Shown here one piece after another: positions 35,032-43,526 of a stretch of 64,000 nucleotides of DNA; position 1 is the first letter of the stretch; the number at the start of each line of letters is the position of its first letter. The stretch is from Solibacillus isronensis (GTDB lineage Bacteria; Bacillota; Bacilli; Bacillales_A; Planococcaceae). The notes below the pieces were generated by a model. The model was not told the origin of the DNA and ran no database searches. It worked only from the letters and a program-made list of their open reading frames with translations. Both the position numbers and the translations under genes were made by a program. The stretch lies in contig NZ_FVZN01000014.1 in the NCBI RefSeq assembly GCF_900168685.1, forward strand, positions 1,922,001 to 1,986,000, read 5' to 3'.

Positions 35032-35095
35032 CATTCATGTTCGCATACTGCTATACTTACTTTAAGAAAAATAGCATGATAAAGAGGTGAGTTAG

Positions 35096-35719
35096 TTGAC
35101 ACAAAAAATTTCAAAACGGCAGCAAGCTATTCTAACTTTTATAAAAGAGGAAGTTCGTGCTAAAGGCTATCCGCCATCAGTTCGCGAAATTGGAGAAGCA
35201 GTAGGTTTAGCTTCCAGTTCAACTGTCCACGGGCATTTAGCTCGTTTAGAAAGTAAAGGGCTTATCCGCCGTGATCCTACAAAGCCGCGTGCCATTGAAA
35301 TTTTGGACCAGGAAGAGATGAACATCGCGAAACAAGGTGTCATTCATGTTCCGTTAATCGGTAAAGTTACAGCTGGTCTGCCTATTTCAGCAATCGAGGA
35401 TATTCAGGAATATTTCCCGTTGCCGGATGCTTACGGTTCACCGGAAGAGGAATTGTTTATGCTTGAAATTATGGGAGAATCCATGATTGAAGCCGGTATT
35501 TTAAATGGGGATTATGTTATCGTTAAAAAAACGTCTACTGCGAACAACGGAGAGATTGTCGTAGCAATGACGGAAGACGATGAAGCGACTGTCAAGCGCT
35601 TTTACAAAGAAAAAACTCATTTCCGTCTACAGCCTGAAAATAGCTCAATGGAGCCAATCATTGTCAACCAAGTTTCTATTTTAGGTAAAGTAGTCGGCCT
35701 CTATCGAAATATCCATTAA
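35096..35719 (+). CDS. lexA: LexA repressor
   Basis: SOS repressor that self-cleaves when RecA filaments form. Winged helix domain in residues 1-70 with the recognition helix [11 protein letters not shown]; cleavage site Ala93-Gly94; catalytic Ser129 (GESMIEAG) and Lys167 (ATVKRF). The start is TTG at 35096 with GAGGTGAG upstream, as in several lexA genes. The length is 207, normal for the Bacillus form. Autoregulation through the boxes in the shared spacer is expected. Confidence 0.97.
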   Translation: MTQKISKRQQAILTFIKEEVRAKGYPPSVREIGEAVGLASSSTVHGHLARLESKGLIRRDPTKPRAIEILDQEEMNIAKQGVIHVPLIGKVTAGLPISAIEDIQEYFPLPDAYGSPEEELFMLEIMGESMIEAGILNGDYVIVKKTSTANNGEIVVAMTEDDEATVKRFYKEKTHFRLQPENSSMEPIIVNQVSILGKVVGLYRNIH

Positions 35720-35726
35720 TTATAAG

Positions 35727-35758
35727 CTTGCCATTCTAATAGAATCGGCAAGTTTTTT
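35727..35758 (+). terminator. Terminator of lexA
   Basis: CTTGCCATTCT (35727-35737) pairs with AGAATCGGCAAG (35741-35752) with one bulge, followed by six T residues. Confidence 0.88.
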
Positions 35759-35768
35759 ATTTTCAAAA

Positions 35769-35800
35769 TAAAAAGCCCAGCCGTGAACGACTGAGCCTTT
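35769..35800 (-). terminator. Terminator of the class C26 amidotransferase gene
   Basis: On the minus strand AAAGGCTCAGTCG pairs with CGGCTGGGCTTTT (35771-35783) around a TTCA loop with wobbles. TTTTTATTTT follows. Confidence 0.85.
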
Positions 35801-35802
35801 CG

Positions 35803-36498
35803 TTATTTATTGCATGCTTCTACAAAACTATAAAATAAGCGCTGTGCATAAACATCCCCGTTCGGAGCTAATTCTTCAGGATGCCATTGCACCGCGACAC
35901 AATATGGATGCGAATCATGTTCAATTCCTTCAATGATGCCGTCCTTAGCAACAGCCGAAACTAAGAGCCCTTCCCCGAGCTTTCCAACCGATTGATGATG
36001 AAATGTATTGACACGGAATGAGTCTTCTTTAAAAATTTCTTTAAATTTAGGCGTCTTTACTTCAACGGTATGTGCTAACTCCCCACGCTTTGAAGGTTGT
36101 TTATGTAAAATTGTGTTTTCTACTTGTGATGGAATATCCTGAATGATCGTCCCCCCAAATGCAACATTCATAATCTGTTGTCCGCGGCAAATACCGAGAA
36201 CAGGCATTTGTCTTTTATAGGCTTCATTCATTAATAAAAGATCGCTGTCATCACGTTTTCGTACAACACTTCCGATATGACGGTGCGGTTCTTCATTAAA
36301 CAACAGTGGATCTATATCCGCTCCACCAATTAATACGAGGCCATCAATTAGATTTAATAATGCATCCACGTTTTCTTCTGTAGCATTCGGTATACAGATT
36401 GGAATACCTCCCGCTTGTTCAATTGAAGTTAAATATGCGTTGTTGATATCCAATTTCTTGTCAAAATCATACATTGTTAATCCAATAATCGGTTTCAT
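35803..36498 (-). CDS. Gamma-glutamyl-gamma-aminobutyrate hydrolase-type peptidase (C26, PuuD-like)
   Basis: Class I glutamine amidotransferase-like hydrolase. The 231-residue protein has Cys104 in LGICRGQQ, the oxyanion-region segment GGADIDP and the His-Glu pair in VQWHPEEL. Lacking any synthase domain, it should hydrolyse gamma-glutamyl amides such as gamma-glutamyl-GABA or gamma-glutamyl polyamine intermediates. The ATG at 36498 follows AAGGGG; the frame is open to 36534 without support. No polyamine genes adjoin, so the substrate remains uncertain. Confidence 0.88.
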   Translation of the reverse strand: MKPIIGLTMYDFDKKLDINNAYLTSIEQAGGIPICIPNATEENVDALLNLIDGLVLIGGADIDPLLFNEEPHRHIGSVVRKRDDSDLLLMNEAYKRQMPVLGICRGQQIMNVAFGGTIIQDIPSQVENTILHKQPSKRGELAHTVEVKTPKFKEIFKEDSFRVNTFHHQSVGKLGEGLLVSAVAKDGIIEGIEHDSHPYCVAVQWHPEELAPNGDVYAQRLFYSFVEACNK

Positions 36499-36574
36499 TC
36501 TTTTTATCCCCTTATTATTTATAGATAATTCCAATAATTTAAATTATACTATTTCGCTACACTAAATGACTACA

Positions 36575-36607
36575 AAAATAAAAAGGATTGCACAATCGCA
36601 ACCCTTT
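36575..36607 (-). terminator. Terminator of the deoxyribonucleotidase gene
   Basis: AAAGGGTTGC (36598-36607) pairs with GCAATCCTTT (36582-36591) with one wobble on the minus strand; a T-run follows. Confidence 0.85.
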
Positions 36608-36612
36608 CATCC

Positions 36613-37158
36613 TTAAACAATTTCCATTTGCTTTATAAAATATTGTTTTATTTCTTTCCAGTTATGAACACGCATGAAACCTTCTTCCGACCGATTGTAC
36701 GGCATCGAATACAATATGCCTGTTCCTTTAAATGCTGCGAGTTGGCGTGGGCTATCATCAATTAAATAATCGGTATGTATTACCGCTTTATTTCCGCAAA
36801 ACACAATGTTCTGTGTTTTAATAAATGGTAAATGCTCCATCAACCAATCGTATTTCGCTGTAAATGAACCCGGTACATCCATTGCAGCTGTCGCAATAAA
36901 AATTTCATAATGCTCCTGCAGTTCTTGAATGACTTCAATTGCATCTACATCCAGTACTTTTAAATCTCTGAAATAGTCTGGCTCATTTAATAAAGCAAAT
37001 AATTTCTTCGCATCTTCTCGAGGCAAATCACGCTGTGTCGTCAGAAGAAACTCTTCATCTGTAAAATTTGTTCCGAAATTCTCGTTATATGTAACACGTA
37101 ATTTCGAATAAAAGTCAGCTAGCACCTGGTCCATATCGATAGCAATACTTTTTTTCAT
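36613..37158 (-). CDS. HAD-type 5'(3')-deoxyribonucleotidase
   Basis: Predicted cytoplasmic nucleotidase of the NT5C/YorS group, 181 residues. Motif I is DMDQVLADF (nucleophile Asp8, Asp10), motif II IATAAM, motif III/IV LIDDSPRQL. It should dephosphorylate (deoxy)nucleoside monophosphates. The ATG at 37158 follows AAGGAGG. It is in a series of short minus-strand units downstream of the alkylation-repair gene. A second NT5C-type nucleotidase is at 13922; they are not close paralogues by eye. Confidence 0.87.
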   Translation of the reverse strand: MKKSIAIDMDQVLADFYSKLRVTYNENFGTNFTDEEFLLTTQRDLPREDAKKLFALLNEPDYFRDLKVLDVDAIEVIQELQEHYEIFIATAAMDVPGSFTAKYDWLMEHLPFIKTQNIVFCGNKAVIHTDYLIDDSPRQLAAFKGTGILYSMPYNRSEEGFMRVHNWKEIKQYFIKQMEIV

Positions 37159-37235
37159 GTAATAAGCCTCCTTGAAATTTCCTGATTTTAGTTTATACAA
37201 TTGTATTGTGAAAAAACAAGGTATAACTCTTTACA

Positions 37236-37943
37236 TTAACAACGTACATATTTACGTTTAAAACCGATTCGCCCTTTTTCCACCTGTTTTTCTATTTCCG
37301 CATATGCATGAAGCAAACCTGGTTTTTTCCCTTCCCGTTTCGTTTCAATTGGTCCAATTTCATTAGCAATTTGCACTGCCTCATCATGTAAAGGTTTAAA
37401 TGAAACACCGACTGTCATGACAAAATTGTTCATCGCCACCTGTGTGCGCTGCGGTGCTTGACGGATATTTTGTTTTACATACCCAAGCATATCCATTAAC
37501 TTTTCCTTTGAAAATTCCTCATCCTTACGATTTCCGAGAAGCCAGCAGTAACAATGCCAACCTGCCGACATTTTCAGATCCTCACCACTGGCAATCCATT
37601 TATCGCTAACTTCTTGCGCAATATCGGATTCCGACAGTGTCACTGCAACAACATAATCGGAAATCATATAGAAATAGGCCTGCTCCATCCAGCGGTCATA
37701 ATCTTCCTCAGTCATTGCTTTCGGATCCGCAATAACTCCTGCAAAATACATTGCATCATAGTTGCCTGTAGCATAGAGCTGTTCAGCCAGTTCCTGATCT
37801 TTTTTTATTTGTTTTACATACGGTTTCATCGAGCCAATCGTTACACCGAACACCGGCTCCTTTGCCCCATTGGACATATAAATCTTTTTTGTACGCTCTT
37901 TCCCAAGCGCTTCTAACTCCTGCATCATTGTATCGAGTTTCAT
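37236..37943 (-). CDS. DNA alkylation repair-like HEAT protein (AlkD family)
   Basis: A 235-residue soluble protein with the HEAT-like helical solenoid of the DNA_alkylation repair family (AlkC/AlkD), which removes alkylated bases or recognises damaged DNA. Visible: KEPVFGVTIGSMKPYVKQIK near the N-terminus and the paired-helix pattern LAEQLYATGNYDAMYFAGV. AAAGGAGG precedes the ATG. It differs from canonical AlkD in carrying short Cys/His-bearing segments (GWHCYCWLLG), so the exact activity is uncertain. It is monocistronic or in loose array with the deoxyribonucleotidase gene. Confidence 0.78.
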   Translation of the reverse strand: MKLDTMMQELEALGKERTKKIYMSNGAKEPVFGVTIGSMKPYVKQIKKDQELAEQLYATGNYDAMYFAGVIADPKAMTEEDYDRWMEQAYFYMISDYVVAVTLSESDIAQEVSDKWIASGEDLKMSAGWHCYCWLLGNRKDEEFSKEKLMDMLGYVKQNIRQAPQRTQVAMNNFVMTVGVSFKPLHDEAVQIANEIGPIETKREGKKPGLLHAYAEIEKQVEKGRIGFKRKYVRC

Positions 37944-38214
37944 AATTTCCTCCTTTTATATTAATAAAATTATTTGTCTCTTACTATTATATGATTTAAT
38001 CGCCCAACTTACCTAGCGTTCTTCTTAAATTAACTTGCTAGTTATATATTTCATTTTAAACATTATTTACGGCATATATACGGCTACAAACACTAAAGCT
38101 TTAGTATCCTTTTATAGTTGCCCCACACTTTTAAATTTAATAAAAAAATTGGCAAATTATTTAGCCGAATAATAAAACAGCCTCTGAACAGAATAATCTC
38201 AGGAGGTGATATTG

Positions 38215-38760
38215 ATGTCAAAAAATAAAAACAACATCAATAATAAAAACGTCGAATTCGGTATGGAAACGGACGTTAATCAAGTAAAGCGACAAAACCA
38301 GCAAGCTGAAGCTAAAAAGCAACAGTCTTCCGGTTTGTTTGCTAACAGCGGTTTACAAAAGCAATCAAGTTCATTAAATGCTGAATTTGGTATGGAAACT
38401 AACGTAAACCAAGTGAAGCGACAAAACCAGCAAGCTGAAGCTAAAAAGCAACAGTCTTCCGGTTTGTTTGCTAACAGCGGTTTACAAAAGCAATCAAGTT
38501 CATTGAATGCTGAATTTGGTATGGAAACTAACGTAAACCAAGTGAAACGACAAAACCAGCAAGCTGAAGCTAAAAAGCAACAGTCTTCCGGTTTGTTCGC
38601 AAACAGCGGTTTACAGAAGAAGCTTTCTTCAATGAGCGCTGAGTTTGGCATGGAAACAGATGTTAACCAAGTAAAACAACAAAACCAGCAAGCCGAAGCT
38701 AAAAAACAACAAGCATCAGGTCAATTTGGTAAGAACAAATTCCAAAACGGCAATAAATAA
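38215..38760 (+). CDS. sspE: Gamma-type small acid-soluble spore protein with four repeats
   Basis: Amino-acid storage protein of the spore core, rich in Gln, Asn, Lys and Ala. The 181-residue product has four copies of EFGMETxVNQVKxQNQQAEA, each with a Glu-Phe bond of the kind cut by the GPR protease during germination; gpr is encoded in this window (59038-60072). Usual gamma-SASPs have two repeats and 75-110 residues, so this one is expanded. The ATG at 38215 follows a perfect AGGAGGTGAT; a GTG at 38206 also opens the frame but overlaps that site. It is monocistronic; expression in the forespore is inferred. Confidence 0.93.
   Translation: MSKNKNNINNKNVEFGMETDVNQVKRQNQQAEAKKQQSSGLFANSGLQKQSSSLNAEFGMETNVNQVKRQNQQAEAKKQQSSGLFANSGLQKQSSSLNAEFGMETNVNQVKRQNQQAEAKKQQSSGLFANSGLQKKLSSMSAEFGMETDVNQVKQQNQQAEAKKQQASGQFGKNKFQNGNK
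38254..38733 (+). repeat. Tandem 129-bp coding repeats in the gamma-SASP gene
   Basis: Units begin at 38254, 38383, 38512 and 38641. The first three are complete 43-codon units; the fourth ends after AKKQQASG. Units 2 and 3 are nearly identical at DNA level, while units 1 and 4 are more diverged, pointing to recent duplication of the middle unit. Confidence 0.95.
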
Positions 38761-38768
38761 TAATATTG

Positions 38769-38797
38769 AACCGGCAATTTCTATTGCCGGTTTTTTG
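38769..38797 (+). terminator. Terminator of the gamma-SASP gene
   Basis: AACCGGCAAT (38769-38778) pairs with ATTGCCGGTT (38783-38792), loop TTCT, then six T residues. Confidence 0.93.
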
Positions 38798-38839
38798 TTA
38801 TATTATGTTGGTTATAATTTTTAATAATATGTATACATA

Positions 38840-38875
38840 GACAAAAAAGCGCCGGAGTTTGTGCTCCAGCGCTTT
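38840..38875 (-). terminator. Terminator of glnA
   Basis: On the minus strand AAAGCGCTGGAG pairs with CTCCGGCGCTTT (38846-38857) with one wobble, followed by a T-run, 3 nt after the glnA stop. Confidence 0.93.
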
Positions 38876-38878
38876 CTC

Positions 38879-40213
38879 TTAGTACATTTTCATATATTGG
38901 TCGCGTTCCCACTGATGGACAGTTGAACGGTACATGTCGAACTCGATTTCTTTTGCTTCTTTAAAGTTAGCATAAATGTGATTCCCTAATGCTCGTTGAA
39001 CAACTTCATCTTTTGCAAGTAAGTTTAAAGCATCGTCTAAAGCTGCAGGCAAGTTATCGATGCCGTTTGCTTTACGCTCTTCTTCGCTCATTACATAAAT
39101 GTTGCGGTTAATTGCTGGTGGTGGCGTTGATTTTTTGCGAATCCCTTCCAGACCAGCCTCTAAAATAACTGCCATCGCCAAATATGGATTTGCTGATGGG
39201 TCTACCGAACGAACTTCTACACGTGTTGAAACTCCGCGAGAAGAAGGAATACGGATTAATGGTGAACGGTTTTGTGCAGACCATGCTACGTAACATGGTG
39301 CTTCATAACCTGGTACTAAACGTTTATAAGAGTTTACAGTCGGGTTTGTAATTGCAGTAAAGCCTTGAACATGATCAAGTACACCTGCCATGAATTGCAT
39401 CGCTGTTTCAGAAAGACCTAACTCAGTAGACTCATCATAAAAGGCATTTTCTTTTCCTTTAAATAATGAAACGTTGAAGTGCATTCCTGAGCCAGCTTCA
39501 CCGAATAAAGGTTTTGGCATGAATGTAGCGTGTAAACCGTGTTTACGTGCAATTGTTTTAACAACTAATTTAAATGTTTGGATATTGTCGCAAGCTGTAA
39601 TAGCATCCGCATATTTAAAGTCAATTTCATGTTGTCCCGGTGCAACCTCATGGTGAGATGCTTCAATTTCAAAGCCCATTTCTTCTAGTTCCAATACGAT
39701 ATCGCGACGGCAGTTTTCACCTAAATCTGTAGGTGCCAAGTCGAAATATCCGCCATGGTCATTTACTTCCAAGCTTGGCTCGCCTTTTGCATCAAGTTTA
39801 AATAAGAAAAACTCTGGTTCTGGCCCTAAGTTGAAATCTGTGAATCCTAGCTCTTTCATTTCCTTTAATACACGTTTCAGGTTGTTACGTGGATCGCCTG
39901 CAAATGGTGTGCCGTTAGGATTGTAAATATCACAGATTAAGCGTGCTACTTTCCCTTTTTCAGCTGTCCACGGGAAAATCATGAATGAATCATAATCCGG
40001 ATATAAGTACATATCTGATTCTTCAATACGTACAAAACCTTCGATTGATGAACCATCAAACATCATTTTATTGTCCAATGCTTTATCTAGTTGGCTTACA
40101 GGAATTTCTACGTTTTTAATTGTTCCTAAAATATCTGTAAACTGTAAACGAATGAATTTTACTTGTTGTTCTTCTACTAGACGTTTAATATCGTCTTTTG
40201 TATATTTGCCCAC
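38879..40213 (-). CDS. glnA: Glutamine synthetase, type I
   Basis: Makes glutamine from glutamate, ammonia and ATP as a dodecamer. The 444-residue length and the start sequence [15 protein letters not shown] match Bacillus GlnA. Active-site stretches [35 protein letters not shown] and [13 protein letters not shown] are visible. The GTG at 40213 is chosen: AGGAGTG lies 11 nt upstream, while the GTG at 40225 abuts that site. Gram-positive feedback-inhibited GlnA also controls GlnR. It is downstream of glnR in one operon, repressed by GlnR under nitrogen excess. Confidence 0.96.
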   Translation of the reverse strand: MGKYTKDDIKRLVEEQQVKFIRLQFTDILGTIKNVEIPVSQLDKALDNKMMFDGSSIEGFVRIEESDMYLYPDYDSFMIFPWTAEKGKVARLICDIYNPNGTPFAGDPRNNLKRVLKEMKELGFTDFNLGPEPEFFLFKLDAKGEPSLEVNDHGGYFDLAPTDLGENCRRDIVLELEEMGFEIEASHHEVAPGQHEIDFKYADAITACDNIQTFKLVVKTIARKHGLHATFMPKPLFGEAGSGMHFNVSLFKGKENAFYDESTELGLSETAMQFMAGVLDHVQGFTAITNPTVNSYKRLVPGYEAPCYVAWSAQNRSPLIRIPSSRGVSTRVEVRSVDPSANPYLAMAVILEAGLEGIRKKSTPPPAINRNIYVMSEEERKANGIDNLPAALDDALNLLAKDEVVQRALGNHIYANFKEAKEIEFDMYRSTVHQWERDQYMKMY

Positions 40214-40275
40214 TAAATTCCACACTCCTAAATTTGTTCAGTACCGATTTTACTCGATCTTTTATAATTTACGCG

Positions 40276-40656
40276 CTATTGGTAAAAGCGCGATAAATCC
40301 CCTTGGCGAATCGATGTTTTTTGCATACGTTGTGCTTGACGCATTTCTTCACGTAAAATTTTACGTAAATCCGAATCGGAAATTTCCTTGCTCGCTTTTT
40401 GGGCTTCAGGGTCATTTTTCAATGCAAATACTTTTTTGATCCCCGCCATATTAATGCCTTGCTCAAGCATATCCTTGATTTCCAGTAAAGTATCGACATC
40501 ATTTAAAGAAAACATGCGTCGATTTCCTTCTGTCCGGTGTGGCTGAATTAAATCATGCTCTTCATAATAACGGATTTGCCTTGCTGTCAGATCCGTTAAT
40601 TGCATGACGATACTTATCGATAATAGTGGCATTGAACGTCGAATTTCACTACTCAT
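40276..40656 (-). CDS. glnR: Nitrogen regulator GlnR (MerR family)
   Basis: Repressor of glnRA and other nitrogen genes, activated by feedback-inhibited glutamine synthetase. The 126-residue protein has the MerR winged helix ([28 protein letters not shown]) in residues 20-50 and a C-terminal tail that, in Bacillus GlnR, senses GlnA. GGGAGGTG precedes the ATG. It is the first gene of glnR-glnA; the 62-bp gap to glnA is short. The upstream region holds two operators and a SigA promoter. Confidence 0.96.
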   Translation of the reverse strand: MSSEIRRSMPLLSISIVMQLTDLTARQIRYYEEHDLIQPHRTEGNRRMFSLNDVDTLLEIKDMLEQGINMAGIKKVFALKNDPEAQKASKEISDSDLRKILREEMRQAQRMQKTSIRQGDLSRFYQ

Positions 40657-40678
40657 TTAATTCACCTCCCTTACCGCT

Positions 40679-40729
40679 ATATTACGACTTGTTATTTACA
40701 ATGTCAAATGTATGTCAGAAAAACTCACA
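40679..40729 (-). promoter_or_regulatory. glnRA promoter and GlnR operators
   Basis: On the minus strand: -35 TTGACA (40702-40707), 17-bp spacer, -10 TAATAT (40679-40684). An operator at 40713-40729, TGTGA-N7-TGACA, matches the GlnR consensus TGTNA-N7-TNACA perfectly. A second, TGACA-N7-TAACA at 40690-40706, has one mismatch and overlaps the spacer and -35. Two GlnR sites also occur before glnRA in Bacillus subtilis. Confidence 0.85.
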
Positions 40730-40783
40730 TTACTTTTGTAAACGAGCAAATAGTTGACAGAATAAAGCAAATTTTATGCACAA

Positions 40784-40810
40784 TAAAAATCGCCCAATAA
40801 ATGGACGATT
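40784..40810 (-). terminator. Terminator of the ynbB gene
   Basis: AATCGTCC (40803-40810) pairs with GGGCGATT (40788-40795) with one wobble on the minus strand, then TTTTATTG. Confidence 0.75.
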
Positions 40811-40818
40811 CCTAATTA

Positions 40819-42066
40819 TTATTTTAGTTTTTGTACTGCGGAACAAATGGCATATTTTACATGTTCATATGTTAAGCCGCCTTGGATAAATGCAGTAAAG
40901 GGAGGACGGATTGGGCCGTCTGCTGTTAATTCAATACTTGATCCCTGGACAAACGTACCTGCCGCCATAATGACATCATCCTCATAACCAGGCATATAGG
41001 CAGGTTCCGGCGCAAAGTGAGCGTTAATAGGTGAAGCAGCTTGAATTTCACGACAGAATGCTACCATTTGTTCAGCCGTTTGGAATGAGACTGATTGAAT
41101 GAGATCCGTGCGAACATCTGTGTAATGCGGAGAAGTCGTCATACCGATTTCTCCAAGCATTGCTGATGTAAAAATTGCACCCTTTAAACTTTGCGCAACG
41201 ATATGTGGTGCCATAAAGAAGCCCTGGTAAAAATCTGCCAGCGTATTTAACGAAGCCCCTGCCTCTGCACCGATTCCCGGTGATGTCATACGATATGCAC
41301 ATTTTTCCACTAAATCCGCGCGACCTGCAATATATCCGCCGATTTTTGCAAAGCCCCCACCCGGATTTTTGATTAATGAACCGGCCATTAAGTCAACTCC
41401 AACTTCTGTCGGCTCAAGCAACTCCACAAATTCACCGTAGCAGTTATCGACAAAAATAATGGCGTCTGGTGCGATTGCCCTTACTTTTACAACCATTTCA
41501 GCAATTTGTTCAACCGTAAATGACGGGCGCGTCGCATAGCCTTTTGACCGCTGGATCGCAATCATTTTCGTATTTTCGTTTACTGCCTGTATTACACCTT
41601 CCCAATCAATTTCCTTGTTTTCAATTAAATCTACATGGGAATAGCCGATTTTATAGTCCTTCAAGGAACCTGTATCTTTTTCGCCCCCGTCAACGATCGA
41701 CTGAAGTGTGTCATATGGTTTGCCTGTAATATAGACCAATTCATCACCAGGACGTAATACACCGAATAAACTTAATGTAATTGCATGTGTACCTGAAATG
41801 ATTTGGGGACGTACGATAGCTGCCTCTGCCCCGAAAGTTTGCGCATATACACGCTCTAAATTATCACGGCCTTCATCATCATAGCCATATCCTGTTGAAG
41901 GATGCAGATGAAAGTCACTTACTTGATTTTCTCGAAAAGCTGCCAGCACCTTTTGCTGATTATAAAACGCACGTTCATCCACTTCCTGATGATAAGTGCG
42001 GACTTTTTCTTCCACTTTAGCTGCAAGCGTTAATGTTTCAGCTGTTAATATTGATTGAAATGCCAT
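40819..42066 (-). CDS. ynbB: PLP-dependent lyase, methionine gamma-lyase-like family (YnbB)
   Basis: Pyridoxal-phosphate enzyme of fold type I, in the family once called aluminum resistance protein and annotated as methionine gamma-lyase-like. The Schiff base Lys is Lys233 in SLIKNPGGG; the cofactor Asp is in FVDNCYGE. The GYGYDDEGRDNLERVYAQTFG motif is family specific. The 415-residue length is normal. Its place upstream of glnR matches ynbB-glnR-glnA in Bacillus. The in vivo substrate is not established. Confidence 0.9.
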   Translation of the reverse strand: MAFQSILTAETLTLAAKVEEKVRTYHQEVDERAFYNQQKVLAAFRENQVSDFHLHPSTGYGYDDEGRDNLERVYAQTFGAEAAIVRPQIISGTHAITLSLFGVLRPGDELVYITGKPYDTLQSIVDGGEKDTGSLKDYKIGYSHVDLIENKEIDWEGVIQAVNENTKMIAIQRSKGYATRPSFTVEQIAEMVVKVRAIAPDAIIFVDNCYGEFVELLEPTEVGVDLMAGSLIKNPGGGFAKIGGYIAGRADLVEKCAYRMTSPGIGAEAGASLNTLADFYQGFFMAPHIVAQSLKGAIFTSAMLGEIGMTTSPHYTDVRTDLIQSVSFQTAEQMVAFCREIQAASPINAHFAPEPAYMPGYEDDVIMAAGTFVQGSSIELTADGPIRPPFTAFIQGGLTYEHVKYAICSAVQKLK

Positions 42067-42183
42067 TTTTACTACTCCATTCTATTCAAACTGTATCCAT
42101 TATACATGAAAAAAAATAGTTTTGACGAATGTTTGAAAAACTGCTATTGTCATGGTCGAAAGGACATTAAGGGAGAGATGTTT

Positions 42184-42792
42184 ATGGCTTGGGAAGTATT
42201 TAGTTTGATCGGAACAATCGCCTTTGCCGTTTCCGGGGCCATTGTGGCAATGGAAGAAGAGTATGATTTATTCGGGGTGTACATATTAGGGATTGTCACA
42301 GCTTTTGGTGGTGGTGCCATTCGAAATATTCTGATTGGTCTGCCTGTATCGACATTATGGAACCAGGAGTTTTTGTTTCAAATTGCTCTTTTGGCGATTA
42401 CGATTTTCTTTTTAATTCCGCATCATTTAATTAAACATTGGAATCGCTGGGGAAATGTGACTGATGCAATCGGCTTATCCGCCTTTGCCATTCAAGGAGC
42501 AATGCATGCGGTCCATCAGGATTTACCGATTGTAGCTGTAATTGTAGCGGCAGTGTTGACAGGTGCCGGAGGAGGGATTGTTCGGGACTTGCTTGCAGGC
42601 AGAAGACCCATTATATTACGACACGAAATTTATGGGGTTTGGGCAGCCAGTGCAGGATTTATAATCGGCCTTGAAATTTTTGCGGGCGATCTGTTTTTAT
42701 ATATACTGTTTGTTATCATTACCTTCCTGCGCATATGTTCATATACAAAAGGCTGGAGCCTGCCATCGAAAAAAATCCATTATACAAGGTAG
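42184..42792 (+). CDS. TRIC/UPF0126-family membrane protein
   Basis: Integral membrane protein with seven predicted spans and the duplicated glycine motif of the UPF0126/TRIC family: AFGGGAIRNILIG in the first half and TGAGGGIVRDLLAG in the second. Bacterial TRIC channels conduct monovalent cations. The ATG at 42184 has GGGAGAG 7 nt upstream; another at 42178 is too close to it. The product is 203 residues. Divergent from ynbB. The conducted substrate is inferred from the family. Confidence 0.9.
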   Translation: MAWEVFSLIGTIAFAVSGAIVAMEEEYDLFGVYILGIVTAFGGGAIRNILIGLPVSTLWNQEFLFQIALLAITIFFLIPHHLIKHWNRWGNVTDAIGLSAFAIQGAMHAVHQDLPIVAVIVAAVLTGAGGGIVRDLLAGRRPIILRHEIYGVWAASAGFIIGLEIFAGDLFLYILFVIITFLRICSYTKGWSLPSKKIHYTR

Positions 42793-42801
42793 CATAAATT
42801 C

Positions 42802-42835
42802 AGGGAGTGTCGAATCTATAGACACTCCCTTTCTC
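42802..42835. terminator. Terminator between the TRIC and rhodanese genes
   Basis: AGGGAGTGTC (42802-42811) pairs with GACACTCCCT (42821-42830), then TTCTCTT. It lies between two convergent genes. Confidence 0.85.
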
Positions 42836-42842
42836 TTGGAAA

Positions 42843-43145
42843 TTATTTAAATTCTAATTCTCCATCATAGGCCATCATTCCACCATCTAAATTCGTTACA
42901 TCAAAACCTTGCTCTGCCAGATATTCGCATGCATTTGCACTGCGTACGCCGCCTTTACATACGACGATATAGGATTTTGAATTGTCCAGTTCATTAGTAC
43001 GTTCAGGGATTGAGCCAAGTGGAATATGTACAGCACCTGGAATCATTCCGTGTTCCACTTCAAAATCTTCACGAACATCGATTACATTTAAATCTTCATT
43101 TGCATCGAGTAAGTTGATCAGTTCATCTGTTGTCATCGTTTTCAT
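42843..43145 (-). CDS. Single-domain rhodanese-like sulfurtransferase
   Basis: Cytoplasmic rhodanese domain of 100 residues. The active-site Cys63 sits in VVCKGGVRS (C-x-x-G-x-R-S loop); the upstream DVRE and GAVHIPLG motifs are conserved. It would carry a persulfide for sulfur transfer. GGAGG lies 7 nt before the ATG at 43145; the TTG at 43148 is in frame too. It is downstream of hfq on the same strand, with 79 bp between. The sulfur partner is unknown. Confidence 0.9.
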   Translation of the reverse strand: MKTMTTDELINLLDANEDLNVIDVREDFEVEHGMIPGAVHIPLGSIPERTNELDNSKSYIVVCKGGVRSANACEYLAEQGFDVTNLDGGMMAYDGELEFK

Positions 43146-43224
43146 CAAAAATCCTCCAATACTTATAGCATCTTAGTCATTATAATCAATCAGACCAAAA
43201 TTCGCTACAAGTTTGGCTGTGTTG

Positions 43225-43449
43225 TTACTCTTCTTCCGATAAAGCTACATTTTTGGACGGTACAAAAGTTGAAATTGCATGCTTGTAAATTAGCTGCTGT
43301 TTTCCTTCCGACTCCAATAGTACGGTAAAATTATCATATGATTTTATAAGTCCTTTTAATTGGAAGCCATTTAACAAAAATACCGTTACAAAAACATTAT
43401 TTTTACGTAAATTGTTTAAAAAAGTATCCTGCAAATTAATCGATTTCAT
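43225..43449 (-). CDS. hfq: RNA chaperone Hfq
   Basis: Hexameric Sm-like protein that binds U-rich RNA. The 74-residue protein has Sm1 ([25 protein letters not shown]) and Sm2 with the YKHA motif ([13 protein letters not shown]), and a short acidic C-terminus typical of Gram-positive Hfq. It is downstream of miaA, the same order as in many bacteria. In Firmicutes its global regulatory role is smaller than in enterobacteria. Confidence 0.97.
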   Translation of the reverse strand: MKSINLQDTFLNNLRKNNVFVTVFLLNGFQLKGLIKSYDNFTVLLESEGKQQLIYKHAISTFVPSKNVALSEEE

Positions 43450-43526
43450 CGTTGTTCAATCTCCCTTACCATAAAATACATGCAATAGTTACCTATTCGT
43501 TATGCGGACAAAATTCCCCTTTAATT

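Noticed and set aside
35031-35043. A fourth LexA box near lexA (GCATTCATGTTCG).
   Set aside because: Only the right half matches; the left half is wrong, so it is at best a half site.
38092-38105. A 14-bp perfect palindrome ACTAAAGCTTTAGT upstream of the gamma-SASP gene.
   Set aside because: Short, AT-rich, with no partner site and no known regulator match; may be chance.
38166-38194. A forespore-type promoter for the gamma-SASP gene (CGAATA-N17-CAGAATA).
   Set aside because: The -10 would put the transcript start on the ribosome binding site, too close to the start codon, and the -10 is poor. The true SigG promoter is probably further upstream and not identified.
38280-38651. A long antisense open frame over the gamma-SASP repeats, rich in Cys and Phe.
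   Set aside because: It is the reverse reading of the repeats (Gln/Ala/Lys codons), with no ribosome binding site and no independent conservation expected.
38254-38733. CRISPR-like periodic repeats.
   Set aside because: The 129-bp units are coding, in frame and directly adjacent, without spacers; they are protein repeats.
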